From Clostridia bacterium (GTDB lineage: Bacteria > Bacillota > Clostridia > Oscillospirales > CAG-382), in the NCBI GenBank assembly GCA_017560285.1, contig JAFYOG010000190.1:1-24402 (forward strand): a stretch of 24,402 nucleotides of DNA, in the 5' to 3' direction. Below, in pieces: positions 5,509 to 13,950 of this stretch. The notes under the pieces were generated by a model that made no database searches, was not told the origin of the DNA, and saw only the letters and a list, made by a program, of their open reading frames with translations. Every line of letters begins with the position of its first letter. The stretch's first letter is position 1. The translations under genes were made by a program, and so were the position numbers.

Positions 5509-6804
5509 ATGGTAAAAATACAATCTGTAACAACCAATTCCCACGGGGAAAGGTGCGGCATTCTCGGCGGCGATATACTTGTTTCGGTAAACGGCAACCC
5601 CATTAACGATGTGCTGGATTACCGCTTTCATATAATGAACAAGCAATTAAATATAGTTGTCAACCGCAACGGTCAAGATATTGCCTTCAGCATCCAAAAG
5701 CCAGAATATTCCGATATCGGCTTGGAATTTGCAACCTATCTAATGGACGAAAAAAAGCGTTGTCGCAATAATTGCATTTTCTGCTTTATCGACCAAAACC
5801 CCAAGGGCATGCGTGAAACTATCTATTTTAAAGACGACGACGAGCGCCTTTCTTTCCTAATGGGCAATTACGTTACCCTAACCAACCTAAAGGAAAGCGA
5901 TATCCAACGCATAATCCAAATGCGTATTTCCCCCATAAACGTATCCGTACACACCACCAACCCAAACCTGCGCGTTCAAATGCTTCGCAACCGCTTTGCA
6001 GGCGATTGCTTAAGGTATATAAAAATGCTTGATAACGCAGGCATAAACCTAAATTTACAGTTCGTGCTCTGCCGCGGAATAAACGACGGTGCCGAATTAG
6101 AACGCTCTCTTACCGATATTTCCGCCTTGGAAAACCTTCAAAGCGTTGCTCTCGTGCCTTCGGGCTTAACAGGGCACCGAGAGGGCTTATACCCCCTAAC
6201 CCCCTTCGACGGGGCATCTGCAAAAAGTGTAATAGAAATCGCAAACCGCTTTGGCGAAAGCAACCTAAAATCCAAGGGAATGCGGCTTATCTACCCCTCC
6301 GACGAATTCTTTTTGCTTTCTAACACCCCAATCCCCCAAGAGGATTATTACGAGGGCTACCCTCAGCTGGAAAACGGCGTGGGTATGATAAGAAACGACA
6401 CCGAGGAATTTACAGAATGTCTTGAAAATTCTCCCAAAATAGAGTATAATAGAGAAGTAACCGTCGCAACGGGGGAATCCGCCTTCGGCTTCATAACCGA
6501 AATGGCAGCCCTTGCAGAAAAGGCGTACCCCAATATAAAGGTTAACGTCCGCGCCATCCGTAACGATTTCTTTGGCGGAAGCGTTACCGTAACCGGCCTT
6601 GTAACCGGCGGCGATATAATAAAACAGCTTAAAGGTACAGCCCTTGGCGAAACTCTGCTTATCCCCGACGTAATGCTTCGGGCAGAGGGCGATTTGTTTT
6701 TAGATAACGTATCCCTGCAGGAATTAGAGCAAGAATTAAGCATAAAAGTAACCGTTACCGAAAGGGGCGGCTATGCCCTGTGCCAAGCAATACTGGGCAT
6801 ATAG
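5509..6804 (+). CDS. DUF512 family radical SAM protein with N-terminal PDZ-like domain
   Basis: 431 residues from ATG 5509; a GTG six bases earlier is possible, but AGGTG at 5499-5503 fits the ATG. The N-terminal ~60 residues resemble a PDZ domain (CGILGGDILVSVNGNPI). A CX3CX2C cluster follows (C85, C89, C92; RCRNNCIFCF), the iron-sulfur ligand set of radical SAM enzymes, then FIDQNPKGMR. The C-terminal half is the DUF512 region, with VGMIRNDTEEF and VATGESAFGFI. These proteins are near-universal neighbours of der in clostridia, but the reaction and substrate are not established. It is the first gene of a tight series with der 14 bases downstream. No separate promoter is evident between the rpmF terminator and this start. 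Confidence 0.88.
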   Translation: MVKIQSVTTNSHGERCGILGGDILVSVNGNPINDVLDYRFHIMNKQLNIVVNRNGQDIAFSIQKPEYSDIGLEFATYLMDEKKRCRNNCIFCFIDQNPKGMRETIYFKDDDERLSFLMGNYVTLTNLKESDIQRIIQMRISPINVSVHTTNPNLRVQMLRNRFAGDCLRYIKMLDNAGINLNLQFVLCRGINDGAELERSLTDISALENLQSVALVPSGLTGHREGLYPLTPFDGASAKSVIEIANRFGESNLKSKGMRLIYPSDEFFLLSNTPIPQEDYYEGYPQLENGVGMIRNDTEEFTECLENSPKIEYNREVTVATGESAFGFITEMAALAEKAYPNIKVNVRAIRNDFFGGSVTVTGLVTGGDIIKQLKGTALGETLLIPDVMLRAEGDLFLDNVSLQELEQELSIKVTVTERGGYALCQAILGI

Positions 6805-6818
6805 AAAGGATGATATAA

Positions 6819-8150
6819 ATGTCCAAATGTACAGTAGCCGTAGTAGGCAGACCTAACGTAGGCAAAAGTACTTTCTTCAATAAAATAGCAGGCGAGCGTA
6901 TCTCTATCGTAGAGGATACCCCCGGCGTTACCCGCGACAGAATTTATTGCGACGTGGAATGGAACGGCAGACAAATGCTGTTTATCGATACCGGCGGTAT
7001 CGAGCCCACTACCGAAAATTCCTTGCTTCGTCAAATGCGTGACCAAGCGTTAATCGCCATCGGCAGTGCCGACGTTATCGTGTTTATGACAGAGCTTTCG
7101 GTTGGCGTAACCGCCGCCGATAGGGAAATAGCCTCTATGCTTAAAAAAAGCCGCAAGCCCGTTATCGTTGCGGTAAATAAGGTAGATACCATCGGCGAAG
7201 TTCCCGCAGGCTTTTACGAATTTTACGAGCTTGGGTTCGAAGACGTTATCCCCGTTTCCTCTGTCCACGGCACGGGCACCGGCGATATTTTAGATACCGT
7301 AATCAGCTACCTGCCCGAAAGCACCGTGTCCAAGGAGGAAGAAGGCTCTATCCGCGTTGCGGTAATAGGCAAGCCCAACGCAGGCAAAAGCTCTATTATC
7401 AACCGCTTCACCGGCGAAGATAGGGTTATCGTTTCGGATATGGCAGGCACCACCCGTGATGCTATAGATACCTTCGTAGAAAACAAACACGGCAAATATA
7501 TTTTCGTAGATACCGCAGGCATCCGCCGTAGCGCAAAGGTAGAGGACAGAATCGAAAAATATTCGGTTATCCGCGCCAACACCGCCGTAGAAAAGGCAGA
7601 CGTTTGCCTTGTGCTCGTAGATGCCAACGAGGGCGTAACCGCACAGGACGAACGCATTGCAGGTCTTGCCCACAACGCAGGCAAAGCAAGCATTATCGTT
7701 ATTAATAAGTGGGATTCTTTAGAAAAGGATAACGATTCGGTAAACAACTTCAAAAAAGAGGTTTACACCGCCTTGGGCTATATGCGCTATGCACCGGTGG
7801 CATTCGTTTCTGCACTAACGGGTCAAAGGGTAGAAAAGCTTTACCCCACCATAAACGAAATTTACGCCAACGCAAACCGCCGTATTACAACGGGCTTGCT
7901 AAACGATTTTCTTTCCGACGTAACCGCCCGCGTTCAGCCCCCGTCCGATAAGGGCAGACGTCTAAAGATTTATTATATGACCCAAACCGGAGTATGCCCC
8001 CCCACCTTCGTTCTTTTCTGTAACGATGCAGAGCTGTTCCACTTCTCTTATCAGCGCTATATCGAAAACTGCCTAAGAGAAGCCTTCGATTTCAACGGAA
8101 CCCCCATTCGCTTGGTTATAAAGCAAAAGGGCGAAAATCCTACTATTTAA
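6819..8150 (+). CDS. der: Ribosome biogenesis GTPase Der (EngA)
   Basis: 443 residues with the unique tandem-GTPase layout of Der, which acts in maturation of the 50S subunit. Domain 1 carries GRPNVGKST (P-loop), DTPGVTRDR, DTGGIE and NKVD. Domain 2 (from about residue 175) carries GKPNAGKSS, DMAGTTRDAID, DTAGIRR and NKWD. A C-terminal KH-like domain follows (LSDVTARVQPPSDKGRRLKIYYMTQ). All nucleotide-binding motifs are intact and length is typical. An AAAGGATG ribosome site precedes the start. The order DUF512-der-plsY is common in clostridia. Confidence 0.97.
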   Translation: MSKCTVAVVGRPNVGKSTFFNKIAGERISIVEDTPGVTRDRIYCDVEWNGRQMLFIDTGGIEPTTENSLLRQMRDQALIAIGSADVIVFMTELSVGVTAADREIASMLKKSRKPVIVAVNKVDTIGEVPAGFYEFYELGFEDVIPVSSVHGTGTGDILDTVISYLPESTVSKEEEGSIRVAVIGKPNAGKSSIINRFTGEDRVIVSDMAGTTRDAIDTFVENKHGKYIFVDTAGIRRSAKVEDRIEKYSVIRANTAVEKADVCLVLVDANEGVTAQDERIAGLAHNAGKASIIVINKWDSLEKDNDSVNNFKKEVYTALGYMRYAPVAFVSALTGQRVEKLYPTINEIYANANRRITTGLLNDFLSDVTARVQPPSDKGRRLKIYYMTQTGVCPPTFVLFCNDAELFHFSYQRYIENCLREAFDFNGTPIRLVIKQKGENPTI

Positions 8151-8160
8151 GGAGCAAGAT

Positions 8161-8952
8161 ATGAGATATTTATTCGGTAATCCAATACCCGATTTCGGCT
8201 TTTTAGGCACCTGGGCAAGGGGCCTTTCCGATAACGCCCTCGTGTTAACCGTAATCGCCTTTGTTTTCGTGGCTGTTGCCGCATACCTTTTGGGCTCTTT
8301 GAACTCTGCCATTATCATTTCCAAGGCAAAGTTCAAGCAGGATATCCGCAATTTCGGCAGCGGTAACGCAGGTCTTACCAATATGCACCGCGTATACGGC
8401 AAGGACGGCGCAATCTGGACCTTGTTCGGCGATATCGCAAAGCAGATCGTTTCTGTATTAATCGGCGCGTTGCTAATGGGCAGATGGGGCGCATACCTTG
8501 CAGGCGGCTTCTGTATGATCGGCCATATCCTTCCCGTTTACTATCACTTCAAGGGCGGCAAGGGTGTTTTAACCGCCGCTACCATGATATTGATTTTAGA
8601 CCCTGCAATCTTCGCAGTTTTGTTTATAATCTTTGCGGTTGTATTGCTTTTCACCCGCTACGTATCTCTTTCTTCCATCATCGCCGCATTCACCTATCCC
8701 GCGGCAGTAAGCGTAGCCTATAAGCCCTTACATCCCTTCGAGCTTTTCTTCGCTTTGTTCGTGGGTATGGTTGTAATCTTTATGCACCGTTCCAATATTT
8801 ACCGTATTTTCAATAATCAGGAATCCAAATTCTCCTTCCGCAAAAAGCCCGAAACCCAAGAGATTTTAGATATGGAAGATTCCGAAAACGATTCCGACAA
8901 CACCTACTATCCCCCCGCAACCCAAAAGAAAACTAAGAAAAAGAAAAAATAA
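8161..8952 (+). CDS. plsY: Acyl-phosphate:glycerol-3-phosphate acyltransferase PlsY
   Basis: This membrane enzyme transfers an acyl group from acyl-phosphate to glycerol-3-phosphate, the first step of phospholipid synthesis. All three cytosolic motifs are visible: GSLNSAIIISK (about residue 45), GSGNAGLTNMHRVYGK (about 62-77) and the HILPVYYHFKGGKGV segment (about 122-136). Several hydrophobic segments fit the five-to-seven-helix topology. At 263 residues it exceeds the usual ~200: there is a ~25-residue N-terminal extension and a charged, lysine-rich C-terminal tail ending KKTKKKKK that is probably cytosolic. It starts 10 bases after der with an AAGGAGC site. Confidence 0.95.
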   Translation: MRYLFGNPIPDFGFLGTWARGLSDNALVLTVIAFVFVAVAAYLLGSLNSAIIISKAKFKQDIRNFGSGNAGLTNMHRVYGKDGAIWTLFGDIAKQIVSVLIGALLMGRWGAYLAGGFCMIGHILPVYYHFKGGKGVLTAATMILILDPAIFAVLFIIFAVVLLFTRYVSLSSIIAAFTYPAAVSVAYKPLHPFELFFALFVGMVVIFMHRSNIYRIFNNQESKFSFRKKPETQEILDMEDSENDSDNTYYPPATQKKTKKKKK

Positions 8953-8991
8953 CCAAGCCCTATAAAATCCCAATGAAAGGAGTAACCGCTT

Positions 8992-10233
8992 ATGCCTTTG
9001 GCAGAAAAAGTACGCCCCAAAAGCTTCGATGAAGTTGCAGGCCAAAAGCACCTGCTTGCACAGGGCGCGCCCTTCCGCCGCATTATCGAAAGCGGCCACC
9101 TTCCTTCTTTGGTATTCCACGGTCCTCCCGGCACGGGCAAAACCACCGTTGCCGAGATAGTGGCAAAATCTGCGGGTAAAGAATTTCACCGTATAAACGC
9201 CACCGTGGCAACCCTTTCCGATATTAAGGATATCCTTTCCGTATCCCACACCATCACGGCGCAGGACGGCATTATCCTTTATATCGACGAAATTCAGTAT
9301 TTCAACAAAAAACAACAGCAATCGCTTTTGGAATACGTAGAGGACGGCAGGGTAACCCTAATTTCTTCCACCACCGAAAACCCCTTTTTCTCGCTGTATC
9401 CCGCCCTTCTTTCACGGTCCACCGTGTTCGAATTTAAGCCTGTGGAGCCTAACGATATGCTCCCCGCGTTAAGGCGCGCATTCCAAATCTGCAACAGCGA
9501 AAACGGTCTTAACAAAACCTGCACCGACGATGTTTTGCTAACCATAGCCAACGGTTGCGGCGGCGACGTTCGCAAAGCCATCGGCGCGCTGGAAAATTTG
9601 TATTTTGCCTGCGATTCGGAACTTCAGCCTCAGCTTGCAAAGCAGCTTGCCCAAAGGTCGGGCATCAGCTTCGATAAAGACGGTAACGAGCATTACGACC
9701 TTTTAAGCGCATTCCAAAAATCCATCCGCGGGTCAGACCCCGATGCGGCAATATTCTACCTTGCCCGTATTTTAGAGGGCGGGGATCTAATATCCGCCTG
9801 CCGAAGGCTAATGGTTATCGCCTGCGAAGATATAGGCTTGGCTTATCCTATCTGCATTCCTATCGTAAAATCATGCGTGGATATAGCAAATTCCATCGGC
9901 CTGCCCGAGGCTGTCTTGCCCTTGGCAGATGCAGTAATATTGCTTGCCACCGCACCCAAATCCAATTCCGCCCACGATGCATACTTCGCCGCGGCAGAGG
10001 CGGTTAACCAAGGCAGAGGCAGGGAAGTGCCTTCCCATTTAAAAGACACCCACCGCCCCGATGCAGATTTAGGCTATAAATATCCCCATTCCTACCCCAA
10101 CCATTACGTAAAGCAACGCTATTTGCCCAAGGATATTAACGAGGGCGAATTTTACCGCTTCGGCGAAAACAAAACCGAACGTGCCGCTTACGAATATTAC
10201 AAGCTTTTAAGGGGCATCAAGGACGAAAAATAA
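8992..10233 (+). CDS. rarA: Replication-associated recombination protein A (RarA/MgsA) AAA+ ATPase
   Basis: 413 residues. RarA is a clamp-loader-like AAA+ ATPase acting at stalled replication forks. The start MPLAEKVRPKSFDEVAGQKHLL is typical. Walker A GPPGTGKTT lies at 44-52 and Walker B LYIDEIQ follows at about 100. Next are the sensor region STTENPFFSLYPALLSR and the arginine-rich lid, with GGDVRKAIGALENLY. The C-terminal tetramerisation (MgsA_C) part contains KSIRGSDPDAAIFYLARILEGGD and the PSHLKDTHRPDADLGYKYPH ending. The length is slightly short of 420-440 but no domain is missing. It follows plsY by 39 bases with AAAGGAG. Confidence 0.95.
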   Translation: MPLAEKVRPKSFDEVAGQKHLLAQGAPFRRIIESGHLPSLVFHGPPGTGKTTVAEIVAKSAGKEFHRINATVATLSDIKDILSVSHTITAQDGIILYIDEIQYFNKKQQQSLLEYVEDGRVTLISSTTENPFFSLYPALLSRSTVFEFKPVEPNDMLPALRRAFQICNSENGLNKTCTDDVLLTIANGCGGDVRKAIGALENLYFACDSELQPQLAKQLAQRSGISFDKDGNEHYDLLSAFQKSIRGSDPDAAIFYLARILEGGDLISACRRLMVIACEDIGLAYPICIPIVKSCVDIANSIGLPEAVLPLADAVILLATAPKSNSAHDAYFAAAEAVNQGRGREVPSHLKDTHRPDADLGYKYPHSYPNHYVKQRYLPKDINEGEFYRFGENKTERAAYEYYKLLRGIKDEK

Positions 10234-10242
10234 AGGTATATT

Positions 10243-10773
10243 ATGCAGTTTCAATATTTGCCCATAAATACGGCGTGCAAGCTTCGTAAAGACTTTATAT
10301 CAAAAAATATAAGCGGTAGCTCTCAAAGCTACCGCTATTCTATGTGCCACGGCGATTTTTACGGAACAGGCTCCCACCGCCCCTGTATGTGGGAAAGCTT
10401 CGATAGCTATACCGTAATCTCCCGCAAAGCCGCGTTGCAATTACTTTCCGAAATGCCAACCGTTTATATCACTTGGGATACAAATTCCACAAAGCTGTCC
10501 CGCAAGCTTCAAAAATCCCGTATGGTTTCTGCAAAGGGTGCCCATGTTGCCCTTGCAATAGAAAGCTGCGGGGGTTACAGCTTCCGCCCAAGCAATTTTT
10601 ATTGCATCAGCGAAGATATTTCCCATTGCGTAATCTTCACCAACGTAACCATAAACGGCATAGGCGATATCTGCCTTACCACTGTTAAAAACCCAAAATA
10701 CACCGGTGTGCCCGAAAGCTATAAAGAGCTGTTCGAATGCTACCGAAACAACCCTAACCCAAATCAGCCCTAA
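10243..10773 (+). CDS. Unrecognised 176-residue protein overlapping sigF antisense
   Basis: I do not recognise a family. The 176-residue protein has no signal peptide or membrane segment. It contains seven or more cysteines, a Ser/Tyr-rich N-terminal third, WDTNSTKLSRKLQKSR in the middle, a beta-rich stretch with GAHVALAIESCGGY and HCVIFTNVTINGIGDICLTT, and a proline/asparagine-rich end. It begins 9 bases after rarA with only a weak AAAGG site, and its last 20 bases overlap the sigF stop on the opposite strand. Codon choice resembles its neighbours, favouring a real gene. Residues 24-32 are encoded across a perfect 10-bp hairpin. It may be a lineage-specific gene co-transcribed with rarA. Confidence 0.6.
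   Translation: MQFQYLPINTACKLRKDFISKNISGSSQSYRYSMCHGDFYGTGSHRPCMWESFDSYTVISRKAALQLLSEMPTVYITWDTNSTKLSRKLQKSRMVSAKGAHVALAIESCGGYSFRPSNFYCISEDISHCVIFTNVTINGIGDICLTTVKNPKYTGVPESYKELFECYRNNPNPNQP
10301..10336 (-). terminator. Possible terminator of the spoIIA operon, inside an opposing ORF
   Basis: A perfect 10-bp inverted repeat (AGCGGTAGCT 10312-10321 / AGCTACCGCT 10327-10336, loop CTCAA) lies in the unrecognised ORF. Read on the minus strand the stem is followed by TATATTTTTTG, a moderately T-rich tail. The only minus-strand transcript that would reach it is spoIIA, ending 418 bases upstream. It could instead be a translational hairpin of the plus-strand ORF. Confidence 0.4.
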
Positions 10774-11455
10774 GCCGTTCCAAGGCTTTTGCTTCCTTGC
10801 GCGAAACCGTTACCTGCGTAAGCCCAAGCACTCTGCCCGTTTCGCTTTGGGTTAACCCCTTATAATACCGCAAAAACACAATATCCCGCTCCTGCGGGGA
10901 AAGTGCCTCGATCGCCTGCTTAAGGGCGATTTTTTCGTTTATTTCGGGGGTAAAGTCAACACCTATAACGTCCTCAAGCCTGCCGTCCTCGTGTATCTGC
11001 TCCGAAAGCGAAACCGTACCCGCCGTGGCGGCGATAGCTTCTGCCGCTTCCTCGGGGCTGAACCCGCAAATCTCGGCAAGCAGGTTTACCGTGGGCTCCT
11101 CTCCGTTCTGTGCAATATATCTTTCCCGCGCGGCATAAATCAAAGCGCCCTTTCGCTTTAGCTCGCGGCTAACCTTTATCTCTCCGTCATCCCGCAAAAA
11201 GCGCTTAATCTCGCCAATAATCAAGGGCACTGCATAGGTGGAAAAAGCCGTCCCCCGCTCTAAATCAAAGTTCCGTATAGCCTTTATCATTCCAATGTGC
11301 CCAATCTGGCACAAATCGTCGTAATCAACGCCTCTGCCCACAAACCTAACAGCCAAAGACCTTACCAATCCGGTGTTTTCATCCACCAAAATTTCCAAGG
11401 CAGCCTCGTCACCGCCTTGGGCACGCTCAATAAGCGCCGCCTTTCCGCCCGTCAA
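10754..11455 (-). CDS. sigF: Sporulation sigma factor F
   Basis: 233 residues. SigF is the first forespore-specific sigma factor. Region 2 is visible as VRSLAVRFVGRGVDYDDLCQIG then GMIKAIRNFDLERGTAFSTYA. Region 3 spans VSRELKRKG to SLSEQIHEDG. Region 4 is the helix-turn-helix LTQSETGRVLGLTQVTVSRKEAKALERL. Its ATG overlaps the spoIIAB stop by four bases (ATGA), the classic spoIIA arrangement. Context with spoIIAA and spoIIAB separates it from the similar SigG. The end overlaps a convergent ORF by 20 bases, and spoVA genes do not follow. Confidence 0.95.
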   Translation of the reverse strand: MTGGKAALIERAQGGDEAALEILVDENTGLVRSLAVRFVGRGVDYDDLCQIGHIGMIKAIRNFDLERGTAFSTYAVPLIIGEIKRFLRDDGEIKVSRELKRKGALIYAARERYIAQNGEEPTVNLLAEICGFSPEEAAEAIAATAGTVSLSEQIHEDGRLEDVIGVDFTPEINEKIALKQAIEALSPQERDIVFLRYYKGLTQSETGRVLGLTQVTVSRKEAKALERLRADLG

Positions 11456-11901
11456 CGCAGCTTTAACCTCTTTTCCATAACAACGGTCGTTCCCTTGTTG
11501 GGCTTAGATAAAACCTTAATCTTATCGGTAAAGCTTTCCATTACCGTAAACCCCATTCCGCTGCGCTCGCCGCCCTCGTCGGTGGTAAAAAGCGGCTGCA
11601 TAGCGGTTTTTATGTCGCTTATCCCTTTGCCCTTGTCTTTAATTTTAATAATAATTTTACCGCTTTCGGTAAGCTTGCAGCTTATGTAAATGGGGCATTC
11701 CGCCCTGTTTTCCCGCCCCGCATAGCCGTGAACTATTGCGTTGGTAACCGCCTCGCTCACTACCGTTTTAATATCCGAAATAACCCCAATGCTCGGGTCT
11801 GCCTGCGCGGCAAACAAAGCCACCGTGCTTCGGGCAAAGCCCTCGTTAACGCTTCTGCCGTCAAAGCTGAACTTCATATTGTTAATAAGCCTTTCCGCCA
11901 T
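11452..11901 (-). CDS. spoIIAB: Anti-sigma F factor / serine kinase SpoIIAB
   Basis: 149 residues of the GHKL ATPase fold. SpoIIAB binds and inhibits sigma F and phosphorylates SpoIIAA. The N box SEAVTNAIVHGYAG (about 49-62), the G1 box IKDKGKGI and the G2 box GGERSGMGFTVMESF are all intact, and the N-terminal FARSTVALFAAQADPS matches the family. An AGAGGT ribosome site lies before the ATG. It is separated from spoIIAA by two bases and overlaps sigF by four, favouring fixed stoichiometry. Confidence 0.95.
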   Translation of the reverse strand: MAERLINNMKFSFDGRSVNEGFARSTVALFAAQADPSIGVISDIKTVVSEAVTNAIVHGYAGRENRAECPIYISCKLTESGKIIIKIKDKGKGISDIKTAMQPLFTTDEGGERSGMGFTVMESFTDKIKVLSKPNKGTTVVMEKRLKLR

Positions 11902-11903
11902 TC

Positions 11904-12218
11904 TTATATACCTCTTTCTATCCTTAAAATTTTATCCATTCCCGCTATCTCCAAAATCTTCGTCGCGGCGTCCGATGGGTTTTTAACCACCATATTGCAT
12001 CCCAACGTTTGGCATTTCCGCATTCTGCCCATAACAAGCCCCAGCCCCGAGGAATCGCAAAAGGTAACCCCCGAAAGGTCAAGCCCAAAGCAAATCGGCG
12101 TGTCCGTTGCAATAATCTCGTCAAGCCTTTCACGGGCAATCCTTGCGTTATGGTGGTCAATCTCGCCCTTCACAAAAGCAACCGTAACTTCATTGTTCTT
12201 TTCGGCTTTAATTTCCAT
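11904..12218 (-). CDS. spoIIAA: Anti-anti-sigma F factor SpoIIAA
   Basis: 104-residue STAS-domain protein. Unphosphorylated SpoIIAA releases sigma F from SpoIIAB. The conserved phosphorylation motif FCDSSGLGLVMGR places DSSG at 55-58, with S57 the likely phosphoserine. Strand KGEIDHHNA near the N-terminus matches the family. Start ATG 12218 is chosen over a GTG nine bases earlier because the AAAGGA site (12229-12234) is too close to the GTG. It is the first gene of the minus-strand spoIIA operon. Confidence 0.95.
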   Translation of the reverse strand: MEIKAEKNNEVTVAFVKGEIDHHNARIARERLDEIIATDTPICFGLDLSGVTFCDSSGLGLVMGRMRKCQTLGCNMVVKNPSDAATKILEIAGMDKILRIERGI

Positions 12219-12244
12219 AAAACACACGTCCTTTCAATGTTTTC

Positions 12245-12273
12245 ATAACAATTTTATCTATATCCGTTGTCAA
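12245..12273 (-). promoter_or_regulatory. Candidate promoter of spoIIA
   Basis: Minus-strand TTGACA (12268-12273), 17 bases, TGTTAT (12245-12250). In Bacillus spoIIA is read by sigma-H; I could not find a convincing sigma-H pair here, so this sigma-A-like pair is the best visible candidate. Confidence 0.45.
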
Positions 12274-12350
12274 AATTTGCCGCAACGGGGAAGTGTTGTA
12301 AAAATTTTGTTTATTTCATATAAAATACAGATAATTAATTAAATCACCCC

Positions 12351-12379
12351 TTGACAATATGTCAATTATAATGTAAAAT
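12351..12379 (+). promoter_or_regulatory. Promoter with -35 palindrome for the binding lipoprotein
   Basis: TTGACA (12351-12356), 17 bases, TAAAAT (12374-12379). The -35 is one arm of a perfect inverted repeat TTGACA-ATA-TGTCAA (12351-12365), a plausible repressor site. The untranslated leader holds a 6-bp hairpin GATTAC/GTAATC (around 12393-12407) before the AAAGAGG ribosome site. Confidence 0.7.
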
Positions 12380-12439
12380 ATTCCAAAAGGTAGATTACTC
12401 TGTAATCACCAAAATCAAGAAAAAGAGGTATATTTACAA

Positions 12440-13939
12440 ATGAAAAGATTCTTGTCTCTTCTAATGTGTCTCTTGCTTGTTGTATCCTGTCTCGTACTCT
12501 CTGCATGTACTGCAGAAGAGGGTAACGGCGGCGGTGGCGGCGGCAACGGCGACAAAGATTTTCTTAACGAAGAAAAGAACTTTAACGGCCAAAAGATTAA
12601 GATCCTCGGCTACGGCGGCGAAACCAGCCTTTCCGCATGCCAGATCGATATCGAAGAAGGCAGTGACGACCCTGTAAAAGACGCTTTTTACAGAAGAAAT
12701 CAGCTTATCAAGGATACCTACGGTCTCGATATCGACGTAGTTCTCCCCGGTACCGGTGAAAACCCCGTTAACATGATCAAGACCGATATCGCAACCAACC
12801 AGAAGAAGTATCAGGCGATCTGTAACGTATTCAACAACATCGCTCCTCTTGCTATCGACGGCTACTTCCAGGACGTTGCTGCAGTTAACAACGAATATCT
12901 CCACCTTAACGAAGCTTGGTGGGATCAGACCATCCTTAAGGATCTTAAGATCAACAACAAGGTATTCTTTGTAAACGGCGATGCTTTGGTAGAAGACGAC
13001 GAAGCTACTTGGGCAATCTACTTCAACAAAGACCTTATCGAAGAATACAACCTCGAAAGTCCCTACGATCTCGTTGCAGATAACGAATGGACTATCGACA
13101 AAATGTACGAAATGGCTAAGAAGGTTGGCTACAGCAGTGGTGCAACCAAGTCCTACGATCCCGCAGTTGGCGACGTTTGGGGTATGGTAATTCAGTCTTA
13201 CGACTACTTCCAGATGATGCTCGGCGCAGATCAGCCTATGATCAACAACGACGGCACCAAGCCCGTTTTGCGTGTTGACGACGAAGAAAACATCCTTACC
13301 TTCAACCAGATCAAGAACCTCTTCGACGACAGAGTAAACGTTGGTTGTGCAGACTTCGAAATGGGCGACAAAGACTACGAAACCCGTTACGGCGCAGAAC
13401 GTCAGATCTTCGCTAACGGTAACGCACTCTTTATGCCCGGTTCTATTTCCTACGTATCCTTAAAGGAACTTCAGGAATCCAACATCCACTACGGTATTCT
13501 TCCTATGCCTAAGCGCGGCGCACTTCAGGAAAACTACTCTTCCGGTACTAACTCCTACTACTGCGCAGTTATCGCAATTCCTCGTACCAACAAGGACGAA
13601 ACCCTTGCTGCTACCTGCTATGCATTGGAAGCTATGGCTTACTATGGCAAGACCATCGTAACTCCCGAATACTACGACCGTACTCTTACCCTTAAGAAGT
13701 TCGAAGATACCGAATCCGGCGAAATGCTCGATATCATCTTCAACAACCGTGTATACGACATCGCTAACATCTACAACCTCAACAGCGGTAATCCTTCCAA
13801 CGGTACTATGTACTTCTACACCAACCTTATCAGCAAGGATGGTACCGGCGAAATCGTATCCTCTTACAACGAACACAAGCAATCCTTCGAAAAGGGTCTT
13901 GCAAACCTTCTCGAACGTTGCGCTGCAAACGCTAAATAA
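12440..13939 (+). CDS. Extracellular solute-binding lipoprotein (ABC sugar transporter type)
   Basis: 499 residues. A lipoprotein signal peptide ends with lipobox LSAC, so C23 is lipidated and the protein is anchored outside the membrane. A glycine-rich spacer follows, then a type 2 periplasmic-binding fold with IKILGYGG near the start, a WWDQ segment in the middle third, AIYFNKDLIEEYNLESPYD, and IFANGNALFMPGS then YGILPMPK. This is the pattern of large (family 1) carbohydrate-binding proteins. No permease or ATPase gene lies within the window, so it is an orphan or serves a shared transporter. Codon use differs from all neighbours: Leu mostly CTT/CTC, Ala often GCT/GCA, Asn almost only AAC, typical of very high expression. 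It has its own promoter and terminator. Confidence 0.85.
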   Translation: MKRFLSLLMCLLLVVSCLVLSACTAEEGNGGGGGGNGDKDFLNEEKNFNGQKIKILGYGGETSLSACQIDIEEGSDDPVKDAFYRRNQLIKDTYGLDIDVVLPGTGENPVNMIKTDIATNQKKYQAICNVFNNIAPLAIDGYFQDVAAVNNEYLHLNEAWWDQTILKDLKINNKVFFVNGDALVEDDEATWAIYFNKDLIEEYNLESPYDLVADNEWTIDKMYEMAKKVGYSSGATKSYDPAVGDVWGMVIQSYDYFQMMLGADQPMINNDGTKPVLRVDDEENILTFNQIKNLFDDRVNVGCADFEMGDKDYETRYGAERQIFANGNALFMPGSISYVSLKELQESNIHYGILPMPKRGALQENYSSGTNSYYCAVIAIPRTNKDETLAATCYALEAMAYYGKTIVTPEYYDRTLTLKKFEDTESGEMLDIIFNNRVYDIANIYNLNSGNPSNGTMYFYTNLISKDGTGEIVSSYNEHKQSFEKGLANLLERCAANAK

Positions 13940-13950
13940 TTAACGTTTAT

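Noticed and set aside
10772..10790. AAGCC/GGCTT plus TTTT as a plus-strand terminator after the unrecognised ORF
   Set aside because: Only five base pairs with a 7-base loop and four T, inside the sigF coding region; too weak to call.
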